From assembly GCA_024734555.1 (NCBI GenBank), contig JANPWX010019802.1, positions 1,988,567-2,052,566 on the forward strand: 64,000 bases of DNA. Direction: 5' to 3'. Origin of the DNA: Trochalopteron elliotii. Taxonomy: Eukaryota > Chordata > Aves > Passeriformes > Leiothrichidae. Position numbers and translations under genes: made by a program. The notes beneath the pieces were generated by a model that was not told the DNA's origin, did not search any database, and saw nothing but the letters and a program-made list of their open reading frames with translations. Position 1 is the stretch's first letter. Each line of letters begins with the position of its first letter. Positions 1 through 11,800 of the stretch are shown here, one piece after another.

Positions 1-2712
1 GCCGTTTGGGGAGAACACTGTGCAAACTACGTGGTCTTCATGTGAATGTGCAGGAAACAGCATGTTTTTTTCTGACCAAGAGCAGGCCGAAGTGGTAGGT
101 AACGATACCACTGTAGCAATTCTTTAAGAATTCTTGCCAGTTCTTTAAGAAATACGGAGCTGTAATGGTGCTGAAGGAATAGTTCACTCAAGAACACAGA
201 GCTGCATTTTAGTTTGGCTTGTGCAGGTAGCTCTGGCATAGTGCAGCAGTCAGACTGTACAGTGGAGAGGTGCCAGTGCTCCAGGAGGCACAGTAACCTG
301 CTGGGCTCTGGTGTTTGCTGCCTGAAAACTCGCAGTGCCCCAAAAGAATTTGGGATGTTGTCAATTTTCAGGTTGGAGATATACATGCAGTAAGGTAAAG
401 TTACAGAGTTCTTGTTTCCTGGTATGTGTGCTCTGCTGAGGATGCCATGTCAGAAGCATTTCCAGTTTTGGAAGGAATGCTGGCACAGCACAGGCACGCT
501 GGTACTAGCCCAGGACTGAAGTTGCCAGCTGGGAGGGGAGTGTATCACAAGAGTCTTGTGGGTTAGGAGCAAAATACCTGGTGATACCAAGATCAGTTTG
601 TTCTCTTACATTTGCAGTAAGTACATCTTACAAGTATTTGTAAGCCCTTAAGCTGTTGGGTCTGGATGGGTGAAAAGGGATGGGATCAGTAAAGCAAAGG
701 AGCAGCTGTGTATGCTGCCTGCTTCCACTAAGGCTTGCTTGGTTACCTTGTTCTCAACACCTATCTGCTCTAGCCAGGGTGTTTAAAAGGGCAGGAGGAA
801 GGGGTAACATGGGGAAGAGAGTAGAGTGGACAGACTATGAGCACAGAGCTCTGGGAAAGTGAAAACCACTACAAGTAAACCACTTCAGCTTCTTGCTCTT
901 GCTGTCTGTTTGTTTGGTCCTGGCTCAGTTTGAGGCCCCTCTTCCATCTCCTCTATGAAGCTGTGGGATGGCTGTATATGTTTCTCCTTAGGACCCATTC
1001 TGTTTGGTTGGTTAGATGCAGCAGTTCAATGCCTTGTACTCATGAGCAGGTGAGACTGCCTGTCATCTTTGCAAGTGACCCTTTTCATGGGTCTTCAGGA
1101 GCTGATGTGTTTGCAGAAAAGAAGAAACAGAAGTTTTTGTGCTGATTCTCAACAGCAGTCTAATGTAGTCTGGAGATACAGCATAACAAGCTTTCTTCTC
1201 CAAATTAGCTGGTGACTTTTCACTCTAAAGCTATATCCTGCAACTCCTGCTAAACTGACCTCTAGTCTGCCCCTGAATTTGAGATTTACAGATGGTTTGG
1301 GTATAGTATGTTTTTGAGGTTTTCTCCCCTCCTTTCAAGAAACTTACACTGTCCTTTGGTTGGTTGGTTGGTTTTGGGTTTTTTTTTTTTGGATGGAGGG
1401 GGTCATTCTCCCAACTGCCTTTTTTTTTCTTGAAAAATAAAATCTCTTGCCATGTTTCCCAAAAGTTTTATTAATCATGGAGGAGGAATATTATGTGCAA
1501 GCAGTAGGTTTTTCTGTGGGTTGTAGTGTTAAATCCACACTGGCTATGCTGACCTTGTCTGTGATTGATTCATAAACATTCTGCATTATACAGTGGTAGA
1601 GGGAGATCGTGAGAGTCTGTATTTAATTATTCACTCCATTGATAGTCTGACTTTTCCTACTCTTCTTCTCCCAAGTACACATGCCATTTTGTGCCCTGCC
1701 TATTTTTATGTACTTTTCTACAGAGTAATTTCATCTATTTTTTCGTTTTGTATGTTTGAAGAACAGAATTTGCATCTTTGAAACATCTTTGCTTGCTTTT
1801 AAATAGTGAGCTTATGATAAAGTAAAAAAAAAAATCCCTACATAAACTGCTAATGGAAATGAGCCCTGACTGTTCTGTTCTTCCACATAACTTACACGTG
1901 CTTTTTTCAAAAGGAAAGCATAATGGAAGGATATGGCTGAATCTGGCTGATGCATTTCCTTGGTCTTTTCTTCACTGAAATCAGCTGCACACTTGAACAC
2001 TTGAAGTAATCTGGAGGCTGTATACTGCAGAGCAGCACAAGCTGTATATACAGCTAAAAATTAAAATAGGTGTCTGTATTTCCTCAGACACTTCTGATAT
2101 TGTGTGTAGGAAATCTGTTGTCCAGAGCATCCAAGCAGCGACCCAAATAAAGTGTATGTAGGTCAACAGTTAAGTACCCAAATAACCTGTCTTCAAACCA
2201 GTTAGTGAATACTAAGTGTTCCTTGGGAGTGGCTCGGAACAGCATCTGTGGATAGATAAACCCCCCCTTTGTTTTTCTGTGGTACTGGAATCTGGAGAAG
2301 AAATTGCCCATTTTAGTAATGATTGGGTTCCAGTACCTTGCAATTTCAGGGTTTAGATTCCTGTGGAATGCCTTCACACCACCTCCCTCCTGCCAGTCAG
2401 AAATAAAGGTTTCAGTATTTTCTGTCTGAATATAGTAACTCACAGTCTCCACAAAAATTTTCTAGGTTAGGGAAACTCAGTAGCTGTTCTAATGCGATTA
2501 TATTGAAAGTGTAGCAGGTTGCAGGCTGAATCCATCAGGGAGCTAATCTTGAGTTAACTGAGCTGGCCTTTCATCCAAAATCTCTCATCTCCTGCTACAT
2601 TTGTGAGCTTGAGTTATTCAAACCACATTAACAGCTTCACTGCATAGACAATAAATCCATTTTATCTCAAGGGATAGGCGTTTGACCTATTTTCTGCCTC
2701 TCTGCCTTGCAG
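1..2712. other. SERINC5 intron (5' side of first visible exon)
   Basis: No SERINC5 exon is recognisable here; the family segment that precedes WRYVG was looked for and not seen. It holds a TTGG simple repeat near 1357-1372 and, on the minus strand, the unassigned open frame at 2084-2452. Confidence 0.7.
2084..2461 (-). other. Unassigned open reading frame (about 122-125 codons)
   Basis: A stop-to-stop open frame antisense to the SERINC5 intron. It reads KIFVETVSYYIQTENTETFI, SDWQEGGGVKAFHRNLNPEI, ARYWNPIITKMGNFFSRFQY and ends HNIRSV. The residues are rich in Trp, Phe, Tyr, His and Arg, which looks protein-like rather than low-complexity. The track-style start is GTG, so no good ATG opens it. 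Immediately upstream, CCCTAACCTAG resembles a splice acceptor, so it could be a terminal exon or a decayed retrocopy. I recognise no family. Confidence 0.3.
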
Positions 2713-2806
2713 CCTGGCGCTACGTAGGAGCAACAGGAGGGTTCCTTTTCATTGCCATTCAGCTCATCCTGCTGGTTGAGTTCGCACACAAGTGGAATAA
2801 AAACTG
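2713..2806 (+). CDS. SERINC5: SERINC5 exon, first visible
   Basis: 94 nt, preceded by a pyrimidine-rich tract and CAG and followed by GTATGT. It starts in codon position 2 (a preceding G would give Ala before WRYVG) and ends on TG, completed to Trp by the next exon. It encodes a Gly-rich turn and a hydrophobic helix ([15 protein letters not shown]) followed by the cytosolic HKWNKN. Confidence 0.95.
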
Positions 2807-5800
2807 GTATGTGTTGGGCAAGTAGTTATTTGCTTCAAATTCTGGTGGATTCCTGACCTATATTTCTCTCATAACTAAGGATGTAAAAGTATCTTGGATG
2901 TAATTTTTGAAAGAAGACACTTGAATGTCAGTATTCAGAGCTGTTCATATTTGCTTCATCTACTTTATCCTTTCCCAACAGAAATGTTTCTTCATATCCA
3001 CTTCTACTCTCATCCTACTCCATATCTACTTCCTCCCATCCACTTCTACTCTGCTGATTTATTCTTAACCAGAACTGCTTGGCTCCCATTAAGTAGTAGT
3101 GTCTTTGGATGCAAAAATTTCTTACTTTAAACTACTTTATATTTTATATGAAAATACATCTGCTAAATAGAGTGGTGCAAGGGAATAAAACTGGATTTGC
3201 AAACTGTAATAGTGAAACTGTGTGCAATGTTTTGAACTGATAAATCCTGCTTTTTCTATGTCAGCTTAATGGACATCTGTCGGAGTCCAGGGCATCCCTT
3301 TGGGTGACCTGGGACCTGAGGAAGAGAGTTTGAACCCTGGACAGGGGGGTGTGAGGCCGGTCCAGGGGGATTGGAGACCTTGGCACACAGCCCGGAAAGA
3401 CACCGAGTTTGATTTTAGTCCATGGGAAAAGCTTCCAACACTAAGAGAAGAATTGCAAACCTCAAAGGTGTGAAAATAGTAGCTTAGCACAGCACGGGGT
3501 GAAAAATTTTGTAGTTTTAGGATTCTTAGTATAGAGGTTAATGGGGGACAAGATGGAGGATTTAGGGCGTTGCCCTAAGTTCTTCTCCTTCTTCCTCGTC
3601 CTCCATCTTCTGAGGTAGTGATGACACAAAGTAGTTTGAGGGGATTGGGTTAAGGTACAGGTGACCTTTCTAGTATAGGCACTAGGCATTGGCACAAATT
3701 AGTAAATAATGGGCACGTAGTTATCTGTATAAGAGTAGAGCACCGCCTCACCGAGGGGCAGTCGCCTCGTGTCCCAGCCGCTGTCCGGACCTCGGCTGGG
3801 TGCAGAGAAAACTTTGAGATATCAAATAATAAACAACACGAGAAACCTGAAAACAAGGCCTTGGAGACTCTGCTTTTTCACGCGACGCGGCTCAGGGCTT
3901 TTAGAGGGCCAAGGACTCTTAATAGCCGGAATCTCGGGTGAGAAAACCAAACCCGAGAGACATCAATTTTTTTCCTCAAATTAAGAACTGCTAATTTGTG
4001 TTCAACTTCTTTCTTGTCATCTAAATATGTGAGATTCCATTATCAACCTGGATATACACTATTTGGGCTTTGACTGCATTTTTGGTTCAAGTATACTTTC
4101 TGTTACTGTCCTAGCCCTTTGCCTCTCATGAAATTAAAGCACTTAAGTTGTCCTCCCACACATATTCTCCTGTCTCCACCTCCACCCTTTCTGTCTCACA
4201 TTTCCTCCTCTACAAATTCTTGTGGTTCTCTCCTGTCCTAATTAAAATACCACCTGTTAAGAAAGAGTTTTAGCAAACCTTTAGCTTTGTTAAACTCCTG
4301 TTTCAGGGAGGAAGAGGTGAGAGCTCTTACACCACAGATACTTTTTAGTGCTGTTTTTTTGCAGATGAAAGACTTCCAATCCCAGATTTAACTTTAACTC
4401 TCTTTACATTATATATTCTTTTAAAGTAAGTCCTGTTTCCACAAAACAGAAGAAAAAAACTTTAAACACTTTCCATCTACAAAATAGCCTGTTGTTTCAA
4501 AACAGCTGTTTTAGTTGGTCCTTTTAAACCCTGGTGGGTTTTGCAAGAGATGTTTGGAAGGTGAAGAAAGGAAAACAAGATGGACCACTCTTTAGCTGGG
4601 GGAGACTTGTGGTTAGACCCAGATGGAGAGAAGGCTTTTTGAGTGAAAGAGTAGTGAAACTACCAAGATAGTACAAAGTGCAGAAGAGAGGCCATGGCAA
4701 GGAGTAAACCTCTGGTTTCATTGTGTGGAGAGCAGCACTTGGTAGCCCAGCCTGGGACACTTGGAGTTGTTGCTGAGGAAACCTCTCAAGTATTGAGCTG
4801 AGATATGCTGATGGGCTGATCCCAGAGAACTCCTGGGAGCTGTAGGAGTCAGCACTGGGCTATAATTACAGAAGGAGCTAATTGTGATAGTACAGAAGAT
4901 AAACACTGATGCTAAGGAATGTTTCCCTCTGTTTCATGGGTCAGAACCTTTCAAGAGCCTTGTGCTGGTGTAGTGGTGTGCGCATGCTATGGGAAAGTAA
5001 ACACTGTCTTTTGTGTTTGAGGATATGAACTCTTGAGCAAGGGAAGGGCAAGGGAAGACAAAGACAAGATGCTTGTCTCTCTCTCCCCAGGACTGCAGGT
5101 GCCAACCATAAGCAGATGTGGAATGGTTTGCTTGCCTTGGTCACTCTGATCCTGTACTCCATTGCTGTGGGAGCTCTGGTCCTGATGGCTCTTTTCTACA
5201 CGCGCCCCGAGGGCTGCATGTACAACAAGGTCCTGATCGGAGTGAACGGGGGCCTCTGCCTCTTTGTGTCCCTGGTGGCCATTTCCCCCTGTGTCCAGAA
5301 TCGTGAGTCCACTCACCTTCTCTCCTCCTGGATTTTTGGTGCTGCCACAATTGTGTGCCTGAAGGCATAAGCCATATCTGGGCAGAGAGCCTGTGATAAT
5401 AGTTCAGAATTGGTGCTGCTCTTAACTCTTTATCTGCATTGTGAAGTTGCTCATTGTCAGCATGACTGCTAAAACTGCAGAAGTGTGAGACATTTTGGGC
5501 TGGCACTGTTGTGAAATTTACCTACGTCTGGCAGTGGTAGCTCTCAAACTCACTACTACTTTACCATTTACTTTTGACTTCTTGGGATTTGTCATTTGTA
5601 GAGTTTGGGCCTGGTGGAGTTGCCAGCAGTATTTTGTACTTTGTGTGCTGTTAGTATCTTGCATACATCGGGCCTGAAAATAGTAGAGTGACTCCGACAG
5701 AGATTTTACAGGCAAATAAAATTATTGTGACAGCTTGTCAATAGCTTTTGAAAAGCTGCTGCCTTTGGCAAAAACACAGAGGTGATTCTTTACTTACACG

Positions 5801-8800
5801 GGCATCTCTCAGATTGTAGAGAGAGATTAGCTGTATCACAGAACTAAAGGGATAGACTTTTTTCTCTTTATTGGACAGTGGAACTGTATCTAAACTGCCT
5901 CAAACATTTATTAACTGCCTTAAGTAAAAAATTAAACATATTGGTGTGCTGTTTATAAAGGATATGAATTTATTTTTCAGTTTGCTGAAGTGTCTAAAAA
6001 AATAACTAATTTTCCTCTTTCTTGTAAAGGCCAGCCCCATTCTGGCTTGCTGCAGTCAGGAGTTATCAGCTGCTATGTCATGTACCTCACTTTCTCAGCA
6101 CTATCCAGCAAACCACCAGAAACTAGTAAGTTACCTAATGCTTTGTATAAATTCTTTCAAACATTCTGTGTATTAAAAGCAAGAATTTAGCAAACCTGGA
6201 TTAACAGACTCAGGGATATAGAAGTGCTGGGTTTGGTCTTCACAGAAAAAAGGTACAAATGGTACAAATAAATGGTACAAAATTAAATGGTACAAAAATA
6301 AATGGTACAAAAAGGTACAAATGGTACAAATAAATCTGTGCAGCCAAGAGACTGTGCAGCTGGCACTCTCCATGTGTGTTAAATGCTTTGATCAGGGGTG
6401 CTTAGCTTACCTGGGGCGAGTTGCATCTGTTGTACCATTCCCTATTTCCTGTGAACAAATTTCCCAAAGTCTTGTAGTCTGTTCCTCCTATGACAAGTAC
6501 ACGTCCTCATAAAATAGGATATGACAAACTACATAATTTGTTAGCTCACGTGATAGGAAAGGATTGAAACAAATGATGCTTGGATTCCTCTGGAAGAAGC
6601 TGGGTGATCAGCTCCATCCAAAAGCTAACAAGGTTGAGTTAGTAGGTGCTGGCCATCCAACTGGATACTGATATGGCATTTTTTTTCTCCTAGAATTAGT
6701 CTGCTAGGTAGGCCTGGACTCCTAATAAAGCAAAAACTTGAGTATCACTTGTATTTTGTTTTTGAGAGGAAATATTCCAAGAAAGGAGTTGGAGTTATGT
6801 CTCAGAGTCATGTTGCAGCTGAGATGGTGCTGTTCTTCAGCAGAGTTCTTGAACTCCACTTGCCTTTCAGCCACCAGTATTGCATTTCAGAATTATGGAA
6901 CTTGCTAGAGTTTTAAGTTCTTCACACTACGAAACCAGAGCAAGACTTCACAGCACAATTGAAACTGTCCTTTACCCAAATAAATGTCAGATCCATATGT
7001 TTGCGTTGGAAGCATTCTTTTTACTTAGAGAAGGTTTTTCTGGTGTGAATTAGTACTACAACACCCTTTCTTTATTATTGGCCACCTTTTAGTGTTCAAT
7101 AGCTGAAACAAAAATAGCTAGAGGAAAATAAGTCCAGTGAGAGGAAGGAAAAGTTTATGCAGCCAGCTCTCAAGAATAAAGGGGAGAGATGGAGGAAAAA
7201 GTCTGTCATTCAAGAGTATTCTAGAGTTAGGAAGTAAACCAGACCGTATTTAGGTGTAGAATTTACGTATGGAACTTCAGCAGTGTTTTGAATTAATATA
7301 GAGTTCAATGTAGAAGGCATCTGAGTTACTCAAAAGTCTTGCCACAGTGTAAAAAGAAAAAGAAGGGGGATAAAGTGATATGTGGTATTAAATCATTTGC
7401 CTTGCCTTCATGCTTGTCACATAGTCTTCAGCAGTTAAGTGAATGTTCTAATTCTTCCTGTACATATTGCAAGGGTGGTTACTGCATTTGTTAGAATATG
7501 CATCAAGCACACTCTTGGAGCTCCTTGTCTTCCCACGCCTGAGAATTTTCACAGGTGTCATCTGCTCTCAGAGATACTCCTTCCTCGCCTCTCTGTGTGA
7601 CAAGGACTCCACATTTCCTTGTCAGCTTTCACAGTGGCATGTGCTAGAGAATGTCTGAGGCCCTGGCACTTACTGTGGTGTCCCAGGCCCTGTAACTCAG
7701 GTTTGCCATGAACTTGCCTAACATTGACTCATTTGTCAAGGAGGGGTTTCCAAATTGGACATCTTACACATAAGGCCTGAAAAAAAATGCAAGTTACAAG
7801 TACTTGCAACACCCTAACAGAGTTGCATATGTCTTTAGAAGGAATGGGCAAACAAAAAACTATGTTTCTTGAATCTCTGCTAATTATAGCCTGCCTTAGT
7901 TTTTTGGTGCAGAGTTGGCTGAAACACCTGCCAAACAGTGGACCTGCCTGGCTGCAGACATGTTGTTAATGGAAACAGCTGTGGGAATCTGCACATCTCT
8001 GGCCAAGGTGTTCTGTAAAGGCTGGTCATCCTTTTGTTTGTTCTCCCCTGGTGCTGTCCCTGCTGCGTGCTGATAAACCTGTTTGTGCAGGGCCATACAA
8101 AGTCCTCTCCCACTGGGTCAGAACGCTGACTTTTGAGTTTATTTTTAGCCTGGATGTAGTGTTTGCTGCGTTTTTGCCTCTGCCCCTAGAAATGGTTGTG
8201 CTGCCTCAATAGGGATGCATTGTGCTTGCTGGAGGGAAAAAGGAAATGCCTTGAGCAGCATTGACTCAAAAAGCTCTTGATTTGGTATTAAGGTGCAGCT
8301 GTCGTCTCTGGCTTTGGGGTGGTGCTGCAGTCTATGCCTTGTCTTGACTCCAGGGAGATAATAAAAACTCAGATGCAACATGGAACATCAAGGACTGAAT
8401 TGGTTTCATTTCAGGGACCTAGAAGTAGGATTTGCTTCCATGCCAAGATAAAAACTTGCCTGTAACTGGTGCACCTTTTTTTCAGCAGTCAGTCTGACAA
8501 CAGGGCAACTACCGACCACCTTTTTTTACTTTGTATGGATTTCATAGTTGTCCTCAAGGCACCCTTGCTATCAAAGAAATCTCTGGTCTGAGGTCTGTAC
8601 TGTCTTGGTCTTACATGGTTTTGTAGCCTTGGGTGAAGTGTTGGCAGACTTCCAACTTCATGTTTCTTCTTTTACAAAACAGGTTTGGGTTTTTTTTCCT
8701 CTTTTGTCTGTTGTGGTCAAACGGGAAATTTTAGTACCTTACTAAGCTGCATTTTTGTTTTGTCTGAAACACAGAGTCAGCCGGGTCAGGTTTACCCATT

Positions 8801-11800
8801 TTTCCTGTGTGATCTTTCTAAAAGATAGAAGCAACTGAAATTTACCTACCTACCATCAGATAATAAAAATTCAGTGAAGGCCTTCAGCCTGAAGATTACT
8901 TTAAAATGCAATGAAATGAGCTCTGCCAACTGTTCTTTTTGTTTGTTCTGTTTTGTGAAGTCTTGGATGAAAACAACCGGAATATCACAATCTGTGTACC
9001 TGAATTCAGCCAAGGCCTGCACAGAGATGAAAACCTGGTTACTGGCTTGGGTACTACAATTCTGTTTGGCTGCATTTTATACTCTTGGTAAGTCTGGGAG
9101 TTTGCAGTTACCTTTCTGTAAATGCAGTGTTGTGGCCCAAGGAGTGAAGGCTTGTAGCAGGCCTTGTGTAAAGTCAGAGACAGGTGTGGAATAAAACTGA
9201 GCAGGAAGGTTCATACTGTCCTCAGCTTCAGAATTTTAGACGTTTTGGCTAAAAATGTTCAAGATAATACAACTTTGGAAACAAATATATCTCATTAAAA
9301 TCGAATAGGGCAATTTACATCTAGAGGCAGAGGGAAAAAAAATTCTGCCTCTCCATGATCCCAAATAATCTCAGTGTTAAATTCTAAAATTTACTCTATA
9401 CAGTTGCATTCACCTGAAAAATATATCTGAAATTTTTATAGCCTTCTGGCAGAGGCTATGGCTGTCCTTGAAGGTCTTTAAAACAAGCAAACTGGTTGGG
9501 AGGGTTTAGGGCTTCCTTTGAGCAGATGATGAGCATAGTATTGCCATCAGGATTTGCCATTGATCTGCTCTAAAAAAAAACCTTCGTGATGCTCGCCTTT
9601 GATGCTCATCTTGTATTACTGTAGCTCACTTCAATAAATTAAGTTATGCTCTGGGACAGGGAGTTGCCAGTGATTGAAAGGTGGTGTGTCATTTATTTTG
9701 GCTGTGCAGCTTGCCAGGAGACAGCACTGTCTTGTCTGCTGCAGGTTTTTGAGCAAGTTCTGCTTCTGGATCAGTCCACTTCAAAATTCACATACAGAAA
9801 CCCCTTCATATTTTTGTGAAGTGAAAACAAGAGACTTATTCTTCTGTTTATCAAATATGCATATGTGTTCCATTTTTTTCTGTTATAAAATATATAAATA
9901 TGGATATCGTGATCTAGTTTGCATTAGAAGGGCACTTCCAGTGCCCCAGGGAGATATTTCAGCACACAGACAATATTCATGTAGCCTGCCACTGAACTCT
10001 ACCATTCAGCTGGGGAGGTAAGAATACCTTCAAGGAGAGTGTTTTGAGACATTGCTTGCCAAGGCTCAGTGTGTACATCAAAGCCTTCCTTTGGGTAGGA
10101 AGGTAGGTAATGGGAAGTTTGCTTTTGATATCCTAAAAGGGCAGGACTGGACAAGAAGTGTTTCCTGTTAGAAGAAAGTAGAAAGGATCTGCCCCCAGAT
10201 AACTACAGTCATGCAAGAAAGTAATTTCTAGGAACTGGTACACTGACAACGCTTGCTGGTAATTTGCTTTTGAAAACTGACTGCTGCCAGAGACCTGTGA
10301 GTTTGCTGGCAAAGCCTTTACAGAAATGCTGAGCCAAAGTGATGGCTGTGAACTGAGTACAAAAGCACTGGTTGTGCACAGCAGGGGAGATCTCTTATGG
10401 CTGACAAATTGGAGCACTTAGATTTTGCTGCTCTTGGAGGTGCATTCATCACCTTTCAGGAGTGACCTACTTTTAGGCTCATGATTCAGCCTGAGCTGGC
10501 CAGTGGCCATCTGCCAGGCTGGTTTATACCTAGTGCAGGATGAGCTTTTCACATACTTAGTGCTTGATTTGCATCCAGGCAAATGCTTAGCTGAGACATA
10601 GGAGAAGACTATTTATGTTTGCTGTGATGTTCAAGAGTTACCCTGTTGGGGCTATAGTTATGCCCAGGGGTTTGACACTGTCTTCTTTTCCTCCTAGTTT
10701 GACCTCAACAACACGTGCAAGCTCAGAGGCACTGAAAGGAATATATGCAACAGCTGAAACTGAAGTGAGTTCTTGCTTTTTCATGCAGGATTTTTGTACA
10801 GACTTTTCCCCATGCTTTTATTGCTGTTGTTTTTGTGGCCAGTAATCTGAAAACAGAAGCTATTCTTGGTAGCTTGTATGCTATGTGCCTCTGGGTATGG
10901 ACTCATCAGAATGTTTGTCCATATTGACCCTTCTGCAGGTCTTACTGGTCCCATGGATGTGCCTTTATGTACTGAAATAATTTGCTGCTCTTGAAGTTTA
11001 TTCAGCATCCTGCAGACTTCCTGTAAATCTTTTGTCTGACATGAGCTCATGTCCTCCCATTTAAGGGAAAAGCGTGCTGGAAAGCTACCAGAAGAAAAAG
11101 TGGAGGCATTCTTGAACATTTTCAGTCCTGAATTGCCTATGTTCTCATAGCAACTAAGATCCCAAGTTCTTACCACCTATTTCTATTTCCATACATAAGT
11201 AGTTCTTTCTGCCTATAATTTAATCTCTGATCAGATTTCTTGTCCTTGTTTCAGCTGTGCAAGTTTCTTGGTTCCACCTGGCTGTTTGTTTGGCTTCTTG
11301 GTCCTGGGAGCACCCAGAAAACTCTGGGAAATGAGTGGGCTTTTGCTAACAGTTTCTTAGGCTTGCTAGTGATGCTCTTCAAATACATGTGTGTTTGGAA
11401 GATAAAGTCTCTATCCCTAGCTCTCTCTGAATTGGTGTTACTTTCATCTGCAGTTTTAGCTTCTATTTCACAAGTCTTTAATCAGAGTGTGAGAGTTCAT
11501 AAATGCAGAGGTACCTGCTGAGACCTTTGGTGTTTGCAGTAGCTGGGTGTGGGGAAGCACTGTATATTCCAGTGTGGGAGTGCCAGGATGCTGGGGAGCT
11601 CTTCCCTGTGGCAGGATGCTGTGGCTGGACAGGGCGCCAGTGCCAGGCCAGCCCTCGCTGCCAGCTGGGCATGGAGCACTGAGACCTGGCATGGCCTGTC
11701 TGAGACAGGTCCTGATGGGGCCTGTGCCTTCCCACCCTGTGCTTAGAGACAGGACTGGGAGCACTGGAGGGAAAACAGCCTCCATTTGTGCCCCTGCGCC

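Noticed and set aside
5303..5370. SERINC5 reading continuing past exon end to a stop at 5370
   Set aside because: A strong GTGAGT donor and exact phase with the next exon show normal splicing; the extension would truncate the protein.
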